Assembly: GCA_038252255.1 (NCBI GenBank)
Contig: JBBSAM010000001.1
Coordinates: forward strand, 124,001 to 188,000
Source: Chersky-806 sp038252255
GTDB lineage: Bacteria; Actinomycetota; Acidimicrobiia; IMCC26256; JAENVU01
DNA length: 64,000 bases
Direction: 5' to 3'
Below the pieces are notes generated by a model. It saw only the letters and a program-made list of their open reading frames with translations, ran no database searches and was not told the DNA's origin. Each line of letters opens with the position of its first letter. Position 1 is the stretch's first letter. Both the position numbers and the translations under genes were made by a program. Positions 1-7,687 of this stretch are shown here, piece by piece.

Positions 1-906
1 CCCCGTCTCGTCGAGCACGTCGATCGCCAGGTCGCGGGTTACCCCATCGGCAGTCGTCGCGTGGATCACGCCGCCGAGCAGACGGCGGTTGGTCGGGTCG
101 TACCGGAGGTCCGGCGCGAGATCGAGCCACCGCTCGAGCCGGCCGTCCGGATGCTCGATCCCGCCCATCACGATCTTGTGCACGATGCCGAGACCCGGCG
201 CCGTGACGATCTGGAGGTGGAGGAGCATGCCGTAGCGGGTGCGGTCGTCCCGCTCGAACAGCAAGGGGCACCACACCATCTGGAAGCCGAGACCGGCGAG
301 CGCGTCGACCTCGGGCTTGTCGGGCGACGGCACGCCGACGCCGTACCGCACACCCCACGAGTGATCCCGGGTCGAGACGCAACCCTCGGCGTCGAGCTCG
401 GTCCGCCGGCCCTCGATCTCCACCCACCCCGAGCCGACACCGATCTGGTGGTAGCGGACGAGATCGGCGGACGTGCGGAAGCCGTCCTGGTGCACGGTGC
501 GGTCCTCGAACGCGGTCGGCAACGCGGCTTCGAACGTCCACTCGAACGCGACGGGAACGACATCGTTCGGCTCGAGCGCGAACCGTACGACCCGGAGCGG
601 CTCGAGCACCTCGTAGCGCAACGGCGCGACCGCGGTGCTCTCCGGGTCGCGCGCCAGCTGACGGCTCGCCCGCACGGTCCATTGACTGCGGCCCCGCGAG
701 ACCGCGCCGTACCCGTCGATCACATCGCGATTCGCGTACTTGCCCATCCCGAAGCCGAGCTGGACGGTGCCGTCGCGTGACATCGCCATCGCGCAGACCT
801 TCTCGGTCCAGGACGGGTCGCTCGTGCCGACGACCGCGAACGTGTCCGCGAACTGATGATGGAACAGCTCGTCCGCGGCGACGATCGGACCGACCGGGTT
901 CGTCAT
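1..906 (-). CDS. Uncharacterised protein, 3' end cut by window edge
   Basis: Open minus-strand frame from an ATG at 906 that runs off the window, giving at least 302 residues. The visible part starts MTNPVGPIVAADELFHHQFA and is rich in beta-type segments, with Trp-containing stretches such as DHSWGVRYGVG near residues 181-191. I do not recognise it with confidence; it resembles large uncharacterised actinobacterial beta-rich proteins that sit beside phosphotransferase genes. Its ATG overlaps the TGA of the preceding phosphotransferase gene (ATGA), so the two are probably translationally coupled and may act on one substrate. Codon use (G or C in third positions) matches real genes here. The opposite strand also stays open but reads as low-complexity Arg/Pro/His sequence. 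Confidence 0.7.
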   Translation of the reverse strand, partial: MTNPVGPIVAADELFHHQFADTFAVVGTSDPSWTEKVCAMAMSRDGTVQLGFGMGKYANRDVIDGYGAVSRGRSQWTVRASRQLARDPESTAVAPLRYEVLEPLRVVRFALEPNDVVPVAFEWTFEAALPTAFEDRTVHQDGFRTSADLVRYHQIGVGSGWVEIEGRRTELDAEGCVSTRDHSWGVRYGVGVPSPDKPEVDALAGLGFQMVWCPLLFERDDRTRYGMLLHLQIVTAPGLGIVHKIVMGGIEHPDGRLERWLDLAPDLRYDPTNRRLLGGVIHATTADGVTRDLAIDVLDETG

Positions 907-2069
907 CTTGCGACGTCGGTCCAGTAGGTGCCGTCGAGCAGGGCCTGGAGCGACCGGCGGTGCATGACGAGGTCGTCGGGATCGTCCGGCATCGCCTGGT
1001 CCCCGAAGTGCACACCGCGCCGGGTCGCGCGCGTCATGACGATCCCGTGACGCAGTGCGGCGTAGACGATGAACCAGTCGAGGTCGACGGGCTCATGGCC
1101 CGAGACCTCGGCGTAATGTCCGGCCACGTTCTCGGGCGTGAACATCTCGGGGAGCCCCGGGAGGCCCATGTCGTCGCACAGGTCCTGGAAGAAGCGGTGC
1201 AGGAAGATCATCCACGCCACGTCGAGCTCGCGTGGCGCGACACCGGCCATCTCCCAGTCGAGCACCGCGACCGGCTCGAAGTCGCGGAACATCATGTTGC
1301 CGATGCGGGAGTCACCCCAGCTCACCGCCGGCGGTGCGGCATCGGCGGCGGTCGGCCAGTGTTCGTCGAGCCATTCGAACGAGCGCTCGAGGAGCGGGAA
1401 GTGCAACCCGTCGCGCGCCCATTCGTAGTACTCGCGTTCGTGCGCGACGTGCCGGCGGAGCGCCGTGTCACCGGATTGCGCGAACTCGAGGAAGCGCCAG
1501 TCGTCGGGGTTGTCGGTCGCGCCGTGCACGCCCGCGAGCACCTCGACCGCGCTGCGTTCCATCTGCGTCCGTTGCGCGTCGGTCGCCTCGGTCACCCAGC
1601 TCCCCATGGGGTACGGCATGACGTCGGGGGGCACCAGCCCGTTGATGCGGCGCATCACGAAGAACGGCGTGCCGAGGTGCGCCGTCGAAGGCTCTTCGAA
1701 CACCACCTCCGGCACCGGCACATCGGTGCGCTCCGCCACGAACTGCATGACCCGGGCCTGCCGGATCAGGTCGTACTCCTGGAAGATCGGGTAGGCATCG
1801 GCCGCCGGGGACAACCGGGCCACGAACTCACCCGAGCGTTCCGCTCCGTCCTCCCTCCACCGTGCGTCGAAGAGGACCGACTCGCTCGACATCCCGTTCG
1901 CGGACGGGCGGTCGAGCGACAGGATCGCCGCGGAGCTGTCACCCGTGCGGGCTGCGAGCCATCGCTGCAGCTGCACCCGCAGGTCGTCCGCCCCCCGGGT
2001 CGAGATGGTCAACGACTCGGGATCCACCCACTCCACACCCGACGTGTTCTCAGTCATGGACGGCATCAT
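903..2069 (-). CDS. Phosphotransferase family protein (APH/ChoK fold)
   Basis: 388 residues with the aminoglycoside-phosphotransferase-like kinase fold. The catalytic loop WGDSRIGNMMF places the catalytic Asp at about 252 and the metal-binding Asn at 257; the DFG-equivalent Asp is in VAVLDWEMAG at about 270. Members of this group phosphorylate small hydroxylated compounds, and many actinobacterial copies sit in lipid or acyl-CoA catabolic loci, so antibiotic resistance should not be assumed. The start is uncertain: Met codons lie at 2069, 2066 and 2057 and none has a good ribosome-binding site. Its TGA overlaps the ATG of the next gene by four bases, making a two-gene unit. Confidence 0.85.
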   Translation of the reverse strand: MMPSMTENTSGVEWVDPESLTISTRGADDLRVQLQRWLAARTGDSSAAILSLDRPSANGMSSESVLFDARWREDGAERSGEFVARLSPAADAYPIFQEYDLIRQARVMQFVAERTDVPVPEVVFEEPSTAHLGTPFFVMRRINGLVPPDVMPYPMGSWVTEATDAQRTQMERSAVEVLAGVHGATDNPDDWRFLEFAQSGDTALRRHVAHEREYYEWARDGLHFPLLERSFEWLDEHWPTAADAAPPAVSWGDSRIGNMMFRDFEPVAVLDWEMAGVAPRELDVAWMIFLHRFFQDLCDDMGLPGLPEMFTPENVAGHYAEVSGHEPVDLDWFIVYAALRHGIVMTRATRRGVHFGDQAMPDDPDDLVMHRRSLQALLDGTYWTDVAR

Positions 2070-2159
2070 GCAAGATCCGGCGACCGCGGCGCACTACGGC
2101 CCGATCGCGGCGGGTGGTGGCGTCGAGGGGTCGCGCTCCCGTCGTGCGTCCGCCTACCC

Positions 2160-2220
2160 CCCACGCGTTTTGGCGTCGTCTGGGCCCCTATTCGGGTCCT
2201 AGACGACGCCAAAACTTGGG
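2160..2220. terminator. Long perfect inverted repeat, probable terminator
   Basis: A 15-bp perfect inverted repeat (GTTTTGGCGTCGTCT at 2167-2181 and its complement at 2201-2215) surrounds a 19-nt loop. CCCA and TGGG at 2160-2163 and 2217-2220 extend the stem past a small internal loop. It lies 17 bases after the yceI stop and before the phosphotransferase start, so it probably ends yceI transcription. There is no T-tract on either side. Confidence 0.6.
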
Positions 2221-2236
2221 ATGGGGTGGTTCGAGG

Positions 2237-2803
2237 TCAGGCCTGGTGGACCGCTTCGATCTCGAGCTCGATGCGGGCCTTCTTTCCGACGAGCACGCCG
2301 CCGGTCTCGAGGGTCTGGTTCCAGGTGAGACCCCAGTCCTCGCGGTCGATGTCGGTCGAGGCCGAGAAGACCGCCTTGTCGTTGCCGAACGGGTCGGTGA
2401 TGCTGCCCTGGTACTCGAGATCGAGTGTCACGGGCTTGGTCTCACCGTGCACGGTCAGCAGGCCGTCCACCGCGTAGCGGTCGCCGACCGAACGGACGCC
2501 GGTGCTGGCGAAGTTGATCGTCGGGTACTGCTCGACGTCGAAGAAGTCCGGGGACCTCAGGTGACCGTCGCGCTGCTCGTCACCGGTGGTGATGCTGGCC
2601 GGGGCGATCGCGACGACGACCTTGGACTCCTCGGGCGTGTCACCGATGTGGATGTCGCCACTGAACTCGGCGAAGCGACCGCGGACCTTGGCCACCATGA
2701 GGTGGCGGACCACGAACTCCACCGAGGAGTGCGAGGCGTCGATCGTCCAGAGGCCGGGCGCCGGCAGCTGCCGGGTCTGGGTGCGGGGGGCCGTTGCTGT
2801 CAT
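2237..2803 (-). CDS. YceI family protein
   Basis: 188 residues covering one YceI lipocalin-like domain. Such proteins bind polyisoprenoid or other long hydrophobic chains in a beta-barrel. Recognisable segments are WTIDASHSSVEFVVRHLMV at about 20-38, the strand GRFAEFSGDIHIGD, and FASTGVRSVGDRYAVDGLLT. No signal peptide is visible, so this copy is probably cytoplasmic. The ATG at 2803 follows an AGGAG Shine-Dalgarno about six bases upstream. It is divergent from a MarR regulator, with overlapping promoters and a palindrome between them, so it is likely that regulator's target. A strong hairpin follows the gene. Confidence 0.92.
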   Translation of the reverse strand: MTATAPRTQTRQLPAPGLWTIDASHSSVEFVVRHLMVAKVRGRFAEFSGDIHIGDTPEESKVVVAIAPASITTGDEQRDGHLRSPDFFDVEQYPTINFASTGVRSVGDRYAVDGLLTVHGETKPVTLDLEYQGSITDPFGNDKAVFSASTDIDREDWGLTWNQTLETGGVLVGKKARIELEIEAVHQA

Positions 2804-2869
2804 GGTTTGCTCCTTCGTGCTGCTCGTCGGGTTCAGGTAGTTGCGAGATCAGTTGTTGTGTGTACAGGT

Positions 2870-2898
2870 ATCGTCTCATACAGATAATGACTTGTCAA
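2870..2898 (-). promoter_or_regulatory. Candidate yceI promoter
   Basis: On the minus strand a perfect TTGACA (-35, 2898-2893) is followed after 17 bp by GACGAT (weak -10, 2875-2870), giving a leader of about 60 nt to the yceI ATG. The -35 overlaps the palindrome CTTGTCAAG (2891-2899), a plausible MarR operator half. Confidence 0.45.
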
Positions 2899-2922
2899 GC
2901 AAGACCTGGTAACCTGCCGGAC
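2887..2922 (+). promoter_or_regulatory. marR-type gene promoter, leaderless
   Basis: ATGACT (-35, 2887-2892), a 17-bp spacer and TAACCT (-10, 2910-2915) precede the GTG at 2923 by seven bases, so transcription should begin at the start codon. The palindrome CTTGTCAAG at 2891-2899 overlaps the -35 and the spacer, where an autoregulating MarR protein would bind. Confidence 0.6.
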
Positions 2923-3393
2923 GTGGACAAACAGGCCGCAACGACGGACCGCGACGACGAGCGGATCAGGAGCTTCGGGCTCCTTCACGAGGCCCACCGC
3001 CGCCTCGACCGGGCCTTCAACTGCTCCCTCGAGCGGGCCTGCGGCATCAGCGGCCCGTTCTTCGAGGTCCTCCTGCGCGTCGGCCGCTCCCCCGGGGGGC
3101 GGCTCAACATGAGCGAGCTCGCGGGCCAGCTCGGGCTCACGAGCGGAGGCACCACCCGGCTCGTGGACCGGGTCGTCGCCGCCGGCCTCGCGGAACGCGA
3201 GGCGTGCCCGAGTGACCGCCGGGTCCAGTGGGTCGTCCTGAGCGACGCCGGTGAGCAGAAGCTCGACGAGGCGCTCGCGATCCACCTCCAGGATCTGCAG
3301 CGCGAGCTGTTCGACCGGCTCGATCCGGCCGAGCTCGCCGTCCTCGAACGAGCGCTCGACAAGCTACGCACCGTCGACGAGCTCCCTGGCTGA
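2923..3393 (+). CDS. MarR family transcriptional regulator
   Basis: 156 residues with a MarR winged-helix domain: helix-turn-helix LNMSELAGQLGLTSGGTTR at about 61-79, then the recognition helix and wing (LVDRVVAAGLAEREACPSDRR). I chose the GTG at 2923 because a TAACCT -10 box ends seven bases before it, the leaderless pattern common here; an ATG at 2887 is in frame but lies upstream of that -10. It is divergent from yceI and separated by seven bases from a downstream alpha/beta hydrolase, so it probably controls one or both neighbours and itself. The effector is unknown; MarR proteins usually respond to phenolics or oxidants. Confidence 0.88.
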   Translation: MDKQAATTDRDDERIRSFGLLHEAHRRLDRAFNCSLERACGISGPFFEVLLRVGRSPGGRLNMSELAGQLGLTSGGTTRLVDRVVAAGLAEREACPSDRRVQWVVLSDAGEQKLDEALAIHLQDLQRELFDRLDPAELAVLERALDKLRTVDELPG

Positions 3394-3400
3394 CATCGGC

Positions 3401-4270
3401 ATGGCGACAGGCGTCCCGGTCCCGCGCGAGGTCGACGCGAACGGCCGCGTCGTCGGCGTGTACGAGTACGGCGACCCCACGGGCCGGCCGGTGATGGTGT
3501 TCCACGGCACGCCCGCGTGCGGCGCGGGCTTTACCTGGGCCGACGCCCCGGCGCGCGAACGAGGGCTGCGCCTGATCGCGCCCGATCGGCCCGGCGTCGG
3601 GCTGTCGAGCCGCCTCCCGAGCTGGAAGGTGGCCGACTATCCCGTCCAGGTCCGGGAGCTCGCGAACACGCTCGGCATCGGGGAGTACTCGGTGTGGGGA
3701 TATTCGGGCGGCGGGCCGTACGCGGTGGCATGTGCCGCGCAACCGGATGACCGGGTGAGATCGGCCGTCGTTGCCGCGGGGATGGGGCAGGTCGGAGTGT
3801 GGGCGACGATCGACGAATCGGAGAAGACCGATCGCCAGATGCTGGAGCTCTCCACGAAGCACCCCGCGCTCGCGCGGCTGCTGCTCGGCGTGAGCGGGCG
3901 TGGCGCGCGCATCAGCCCGAAGATCGCCATGAAGAGCTTTGAGAAGCAGCTGAACGACAGCGATCGCGAGGTGGTCCTCGGCCTCGGTCGCCCGGCCGAG
4001 GTGATGGCGTTGTTCACGCAGGCGTTCCTGCGCGGCGCGTCCGGGGTCGTGGCCGACTACGCCGCGATCGCCCAGCCCTGGGGGGTTGACGTGGAGAGCA
4101 TCGCGATCCCACTCACGATCTTCCAGGGCGACGCGGACACGATGGTGCCGGCCCGGCACTCCGAAGAGCTGGCGAAGCGGGTGCCGGCGGCGCGGCTCGT
4201 CATGTGGCCCGGCGAAGGCCATCTCGCCACGATCACCCACGTCGAGGAGATCCTCGACGAGCTGATCTAG
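3401..4270 (+). CDS. Alpha/beta hydrolase
   Basis: 289 residues with the alpha/beta-hydrolase fold. The nucleophile elbow is GYSGGG with Ser102, the acid is in FQGDAD (Asp244 or Asp246), and the catalytic His is in GEGHLAT (His274). The oxyanion segment VFHGTPACG is near residues 31-39 and RPGVGLSS near 65-72. The substrate cannot be read from sequence. It starts seven bases after the MarR-type stop and is followed after four bases by a CoA-transferase, so the three are likely one transcript. A paralogue with the same layout lies at 47440-48321. Confidence 0.88.
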   Translation: MATGVPVPREVDANGRVVGVYEYGDPTGRPVMVFHGTPACGAGFTWADAPARERGLRLIAPDRPGVGLSSRLPSWKVADYPVQVRELANTLGIGEYSVWGYSGGGPYAVACAAQPDDRVRSAVVAAGMGQVGVWATIDESEKTDRQMLELSTKHPALARLLLGVSGRGARISPKIAMKSFEKQLNDSDREVVLGLGRPAEVMALFTQAFLRGASGVVADYAAIAQPWGVDVESIAIPLTIFQGDADTMVPARHSEELAKRVPAARLVMWPGEGHLATITHVEEILDELI

Positions 4271-4274
4271 CCCG

Positions 4275-5567
4275 ATGCCGATCACGTCGATGGACGCCGC
4301 GGTCGCGGCCGTCCGGCCCCAGGATCGGCTGGCCGTCCCCCTCGGCCCCGGCCAACCGTCGACCTTCCTCCACGCGCTCGGCGAGCGCGACGACTTCGAG
4401 AACCTCGAGGTGTTCGGGGCGCTCCTGATCGACCTCTACGCGCTCTTCACGAAGCCGGGCGTCCGCCTGCTCTCCGGCTTCTTCGGTCCGGCGGAACGGT
4501 TCCTGCGCGACTCCGGCGCGAACGTCGAGTTCGTCCCGTCGGACTTCCGTCGCTTCTCGCCGATCATCGAGCGCTTCCATCCGCGAGTGGTCGCGGTCGC
4601 GGTGAGCCCGGCCGACTCAGACGGGTGGATGAGCTTGTCGTTGCACACCGGTGCCGCGTGGTACGAGCTGCAGCGCATCATCGCCGACCCCGAGCGGATC
4701 CTGGTCGCCGAAGCCTCCCCGCGCTTCCCGCGCACGCTGGGCATCGAGCCGGAGTTCCCGAACCGGCTCCATGTCGACGAGGTGGACTTCGTCGTCGAGA
4801 CCGATTGCGAGCCGTACCTCCTCGAGGATGCCGAGCCCACTCCGATCGAGACGGCCATCGCCGCGCACGTGAACCCGTTCATCAGGGCCGGCGCGACGGT
4901 CCAGACCGGGATCGGCGGGATCCCCTCGATGATCGTGCGGCTGCTGGCCGACGGCCACGCCGGTGACTTCGGCGTGCACTCCGAGATGTTCACCACCGGT
5001 CTGATGCGGCTCCACAAGGCCGGGAAGGTGAGCAACCTCCGCAAAGGCCAGTTCGACGGGTTCTCGGTCACCACCTTCGCGGCGGGAACGCGCGAGCTCT
5101 ACGACTGGCTCGACGGCAATCCCGAGGTGCGCTTCCTCCCGGTCGACATCGTCAACTCGCCCGAGACGATCTCCGGGAACGAGAACATGGTGACCATCAA
5201 CGGCGCGCTTGCCGTCGACCTGTGGGGCCAGGTGGGCGCAGACACACTGCACGGTCACCAGTTCTCCGGCATCGGCGGCCACGAGGACTTCGTCTCGGTG
5301 TCCGGTCTCGAGCTCGGCGACCGGGGGGTGATCTGCCTTCCCTCCACGGCGACGGTGGCCGGTAGGCCGATCTCGCGCATCACTCCGACGCTTCCCGGCG
5401 CCATGCTCGTCACCACGCCGCGCCACCAGCTCGACCTCGTGGTCACCGAATTCGGCGTCGCGCACCTCCGCGGTCGGACCGTGCGCGAGCGCGCCGAGGC
5501 TCTGGCGCGGATCGCGCATCCCGACTTCCGCGCCGAGCTCGAGCGCCACGCAGCCAGCCTCGACTGA
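4275..5567 (+). CDS. Acetyl-CoA hydrolase/CoA-transferase family protein
   Basis: 430 residues, the length of the Cat1/4-hydroxybutyrate CoA-transferase family, which moves CoA between acyl-CoAs and carboxylic acids. The N-terminal half carries the first CoA-transferase subdomain; the C-terminal half has GIGGIPSMIV, GVHSEMF (Glu236 is the likely catalytic glutamate that forms the acyl-CoA anhydride) and the glycine loop SGIGGHEDF near 334-342. The exact acyl substrate is unknown. The start ATG lies four bases after the hydrolase stop, so the enzyme probably acts with the hydrolase in acyl activation or release. It converges on the HdeD-like gene 11 bp downstream. Confidence 0.85.
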   Translation: MPITSMDAAVAAVRPQDRLAVPLGPGQPSTFLHALGERDDFENLEVFGALLIDLYALFTKPGVRLLSGFFGPAERFLRDSGANVEFVPSDFRRFSPIIERFHPRVVAVAVSPADSDGWMSLSLHTGAAWYELQRIIADPERILVAEASPRFPRTLGIEPEFPNRLHVDEVDFVVETDCEPYLLEDAEPTPIETAIAAHVNPFIRAGATVQTGIGGIPSMIVRLLADGHAGDFGVHSEMFTTGLMRLHKAGKVSNLRKGQFDGFSVTTFAAGTRELYDWLDGNPEVRFLPVDIVNSPETISGNENMVTINGALAVDLWGQVGADTLHGHQFSGIGGHEDFVSVSGLELGDRGVICLPSTATVAGRPISRITPTLPGAMLVTTPRHQLDLVVTEFGVAHLRGRTVRERAEALARIAHPDFRAELERHAASLD

Positions 5568-5578
5568 GGCTCAGGGCG

Positions 5579-6181
5579 CTAGAACGCCAGGCCGGCCGGC
5601 CCGCGGCGACTGAGCTCCTCGAGCCGTTCGGGAGCCTTCTTCAGCTGGAACGAGAACATGATCTGGAGGAGGCCGGCGACGATCGAGTAGATGCCGATCA
5701 GCAGCAGGATGACGTACGCGGTCTGATGCGGCCACGCCAGCATCACGATGCCGATGATCGCCTCGATGATGCCGAGCACCACGAGCCAACCCCAGCCGTA
5801 GCCCCGCAGCACCGCCGCGGACACCAGCCGGGCGATGCCACCGACCAGCAGGGTGACGCCCCAGATGACGGCGATCGCGAGGAACGTGACCCCCGGCCAG
5901 GCGATCACGACGATGCCGCCGATGACGAGCAGGATCCCGAGCACGACGGCCCACGCGCGCGATCCGCCGCGCCGGCCACCCGAGATCATCTCGACCAGGC
6001 CGTCGAAGATGAGGAACGCGCCGACGATGATCGCAATCGTCGTCGCGCCGGCGGCGACGTTGAACAACATCACGATGCCGAAGCCCGTGAAGATCACGCC
6101 GATGACGAGCACGACCCACCACACCCGCGCCACCTCGCGCACCGCGTCGGTCAAGCTTGGATCTTGGCGATCAATGCCCAT
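5579..6181 (-). CDS. HdeD/DUF308 family membrane protein
   Basis: 200 residues, almost entirely six hydrophobic helices arranged as three similar hairpins, the DUF308/HdeD pattern. Examples are VWWVVLVIGVIFTGFGIVML near residues 20-39 and AYVILLLIGIYSIVAGLLQI near the C-terminus. HdeD of enteric bacteria is linked to acid resistance; function in actinobacteria is not established. The ATG at 6181 is preceded by GGGGGAG four bases upstream. It follows the RDD gene by 70 bp on the same strand and is the last gene of a leftward membrane-protein cluster. Confidence 0.85.
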   Translation of the reverse strand: MGIDRQDPSLTDAVREVARVWWVVLVIGVIFTGFGIVMLFNVAAGATTIAIIVGAFLIFDGLVEMISGGRRGGSRAWAVVLGILLVIGGIVVIAWPGVTFLAIAVIWGVTLLVGGIARLVSAAVLRGYGWGWLVVLGIIEAIIGIVMLAWPHQTAYVILLLIGIYSIVAGLLQIMFSFQLKKAPERLEELSRRGPAGLAF

Positions 6182-6251
6182 CGGTCTCCCCCTTGTTCGG
6201 CGCCCGGAGCGTACCGGCGGTCACGCGCGAAGGCGCGGAGACTCGGGAGTG

Positions 6252-6752
6252 CTAGGTGCGCGTGGACCAGTCGTAGACGACGGAGGTCTGCAACGCGATG
6301 TCGTGAATGCCCGCCCGGCGGCGGCTCACGATCACCCAGGCGAGCGCGATCGCACCCAGCGTGGCGCACATCAAGGCGCGGAGGAACGCGCGCCGTGGTC
6401 GCAGGGCCTGTCCCTTGTTGGTGATGACACGCAGGCCGATCACGCTCTTGCCGACGGTGCGGCCGCCACCCGCCCAGCCGGCAGTGAGGTAGAGCACCGC
6501 GATCGCCCACTCCGCGCTCACCGTGATCGCCACTGGCGGACGCGGGATCGAAAAGCTGCTGTGGCTCACGAAGTAGTCGGTGAGCTCGATCGCCACCAGG
6601 ATGCCGAGGTAGATGAGGACGACGATCCCCCAGTCGATCGCGTCTGCGGCCACGCGGCTCGCCAGGCCGGCCCGCTTGCCTTGCAGCTCCCGTGCTCGCA
6701 GGTTCCGAATCGGGCTGGCCGCCACGATCGGGGTGATCGGTGCCTCGATCAC
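6252..6752 (-). CDS. RDD family membrane protein
   Basis: 166 residues. The RDD domain is recognised by RVAADAIDWGIVVLIYLG (Arg/Asp-Asp signature in the first helix), a second helix, and the GRTVGKSVIGLRVI segment typical of the family, followed by a third helix ending in SRRRAGIHDIALQTSVV. RDD proteins are small polytopic proteins, some reported as ion antiporters; function here is unknown. The GTG start at 6752 overlaps the TGA of the upstream repeat-protein gene (GTGA), so translation of the two is coupled, which ties the RDD protein to the repeat protein. Confidence 0.85.
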   Translation of the reverse strand: MIEAPITPIVAASPIRNLRARELQGKRAGLASRVAADAIDWGIVVLIYLGILVAIELTDYFVSHSSFSIPRPPVAITVSAEWAIAVLYLTAGWAGGGRTVGKSVIGLRVITNKGQALRPRRAFLRALMCATLGAIALAWVIVSRRRAGIHDIALQTSVVYDWSTRT

Positions 6753-7678
6753 GGGCTCTCCTCCTCCTCGGGTCCGGCCGGGTCGTACCCGAGGACGATC
6801 AGGTTCCGCTCCTTGCGCCGGAACAGGATCCGGTCGGTTACCCGGTCCACGAAGCCGTCGACCCGCATCGCCGTGACCCGCCCGCCGTCCACCATGTCGC
6901 CGGTGATCGACCCGGTGGACTCGCGCACGATGGCACCGATGTCCACCACGGCGAGGATCTCCTCGGCCATCGGCGCGATGTCGACCTTGCTCATGATCTC
7001 CTGCACGTCGACCCGACCAACGATCGCGTTCACGTCCACCCGCTCGATGATCTTCTCCACATCCACCCGCTCGATGATCCCTTCGACGTTCACCTTGTCG
7101 AGGAGCGCGTCGATGTCGACCCGGGCCACGATCGCGTCGATGGGGAGCTGACCCATCAGCGCATCCATGTCCAGCTGCGCGATCACCGCGGTGGCGAGCT
7201 CTGGTGCCAGCCGGCGCACGAACTCCGCGACGAGCGCGCGGTTGCGGGCTTGCTCCACCTCGCCGACGTCGCTCCAGCGCTCCAGGTAGCCCTCGGTGGC
7301 GCGGACAGGTGCGCCCACGAACGGCGCCCGGGCCAGCGTGCCCGCCACCTGAGCGAGACCGCGCTCGACGCTCGCGGACAGATCGAGCATGCGGCGCTGG
7401 GCCACGAGGCCGGCCCCCATGAGCGCGCCGGGTACGAGCCGCACGACGCCCGGCTGCGCGATCCCGTCGTCGGAGCCCGCGGTCTCCCCCGGGACGAAGC
7501 GCTCGATCGCGTCGACCGCGGCCGAGGTCGCGATGCTGGCCGCGCCGAGGCCGAGATCGCTCGCCCGGCGCAGGAAGCCGGTGAGCCCGATCGCCGGCGG
7601 CTCGGGTCGCGTCCACGGGACGACGGCGCTGCTCGGCGACGGTCGTCCGTCGTCCGGGCCGGGCGTCCGTTGGTCCAT
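6749..7678 (-). CDS. Conserved hypothetical protein with nonapeptide VD-x-II-R repeats
   Basis: 309 residues, no enzyme motif recognised. Residues 169-253 form about nine consecutive units of nine residues with consensus V-D-V-x-x-I-I-x-R (for example VNVEGIIER, VDVEKIIER, VDVNAIVGR, VDVQEIMSK). The N-terminal part has a weakly amphipathic segment (FLRRASDLGLGAASIATSAA) and the C-terminus ends in an acidic tail EEEES. No clear transmembrane helix is seen, so it may associate with its membrane-protein neighbours. It is translationally coupled to the RDD gene and nine bases downstream of a lipid-kinase gene. I cannot assign a function. Confidence 0.78.
   Translation of the reverse strand: MDQRTPGPDDGRPSPSSAVVPWTRPEPPAIGLTGFLRRASDLGLGAASIATSAAVDAIERFVPGETAGSDDGIAQPGVVRLVPGALMGAGLVAQRRMLDLSASVERGLAQVAGTLARAPFVGAPVRATEGYLERWSDVGEVEQARNRALVAEFVRRLAPELATAVIAQLDMDALMGQLPIDAIVARVDIDALLDKVNVEGIIERVDVEKIIERVDVNAIVGRVDVQEIMSKVDIAPMAEEILAVVDIGAIVRESTGSITGDMVDGGRVTAMRVDGFVDRVTDRILFRRKERNLIVLGYDPAGPEEEESP
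6920..7174 (-). repeat. 27-bp period coding repeat (nine units)
   Basis: Encodes the nine-residue units of the hypothetical protein. Every 27 bases the minus strand repeats a GTCGAC/GTGGAT-like Val-Asp start followed by two Ile codons and an Arg or Lys codon. Unit eight is longer (13 residues). Units differ at the DNA level, so the array is old rather than a recent expansion. Confidence 0.75.
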
Positions 7679-7687
7679 GAAGGATCC

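Noticed and set aside
61..780. Plus-strand frame of 239 codons at the left edge
   Set aside because: It is antisense to a minus-strand frame with better codon use and an ATGA coupling to the next gene.
777..2477. Plus-strand frame opposite the phosphotransferase and YceI genes
   Set aside because: Both minus-strand genes have clear family motifs; the plus frame has none.
6920..7174. Recent microsatellite-like expansion in the repeat protein
   Set aside because: The DNA units differ at many positions while the residue pattern is kept, so it is an old selected repeat.
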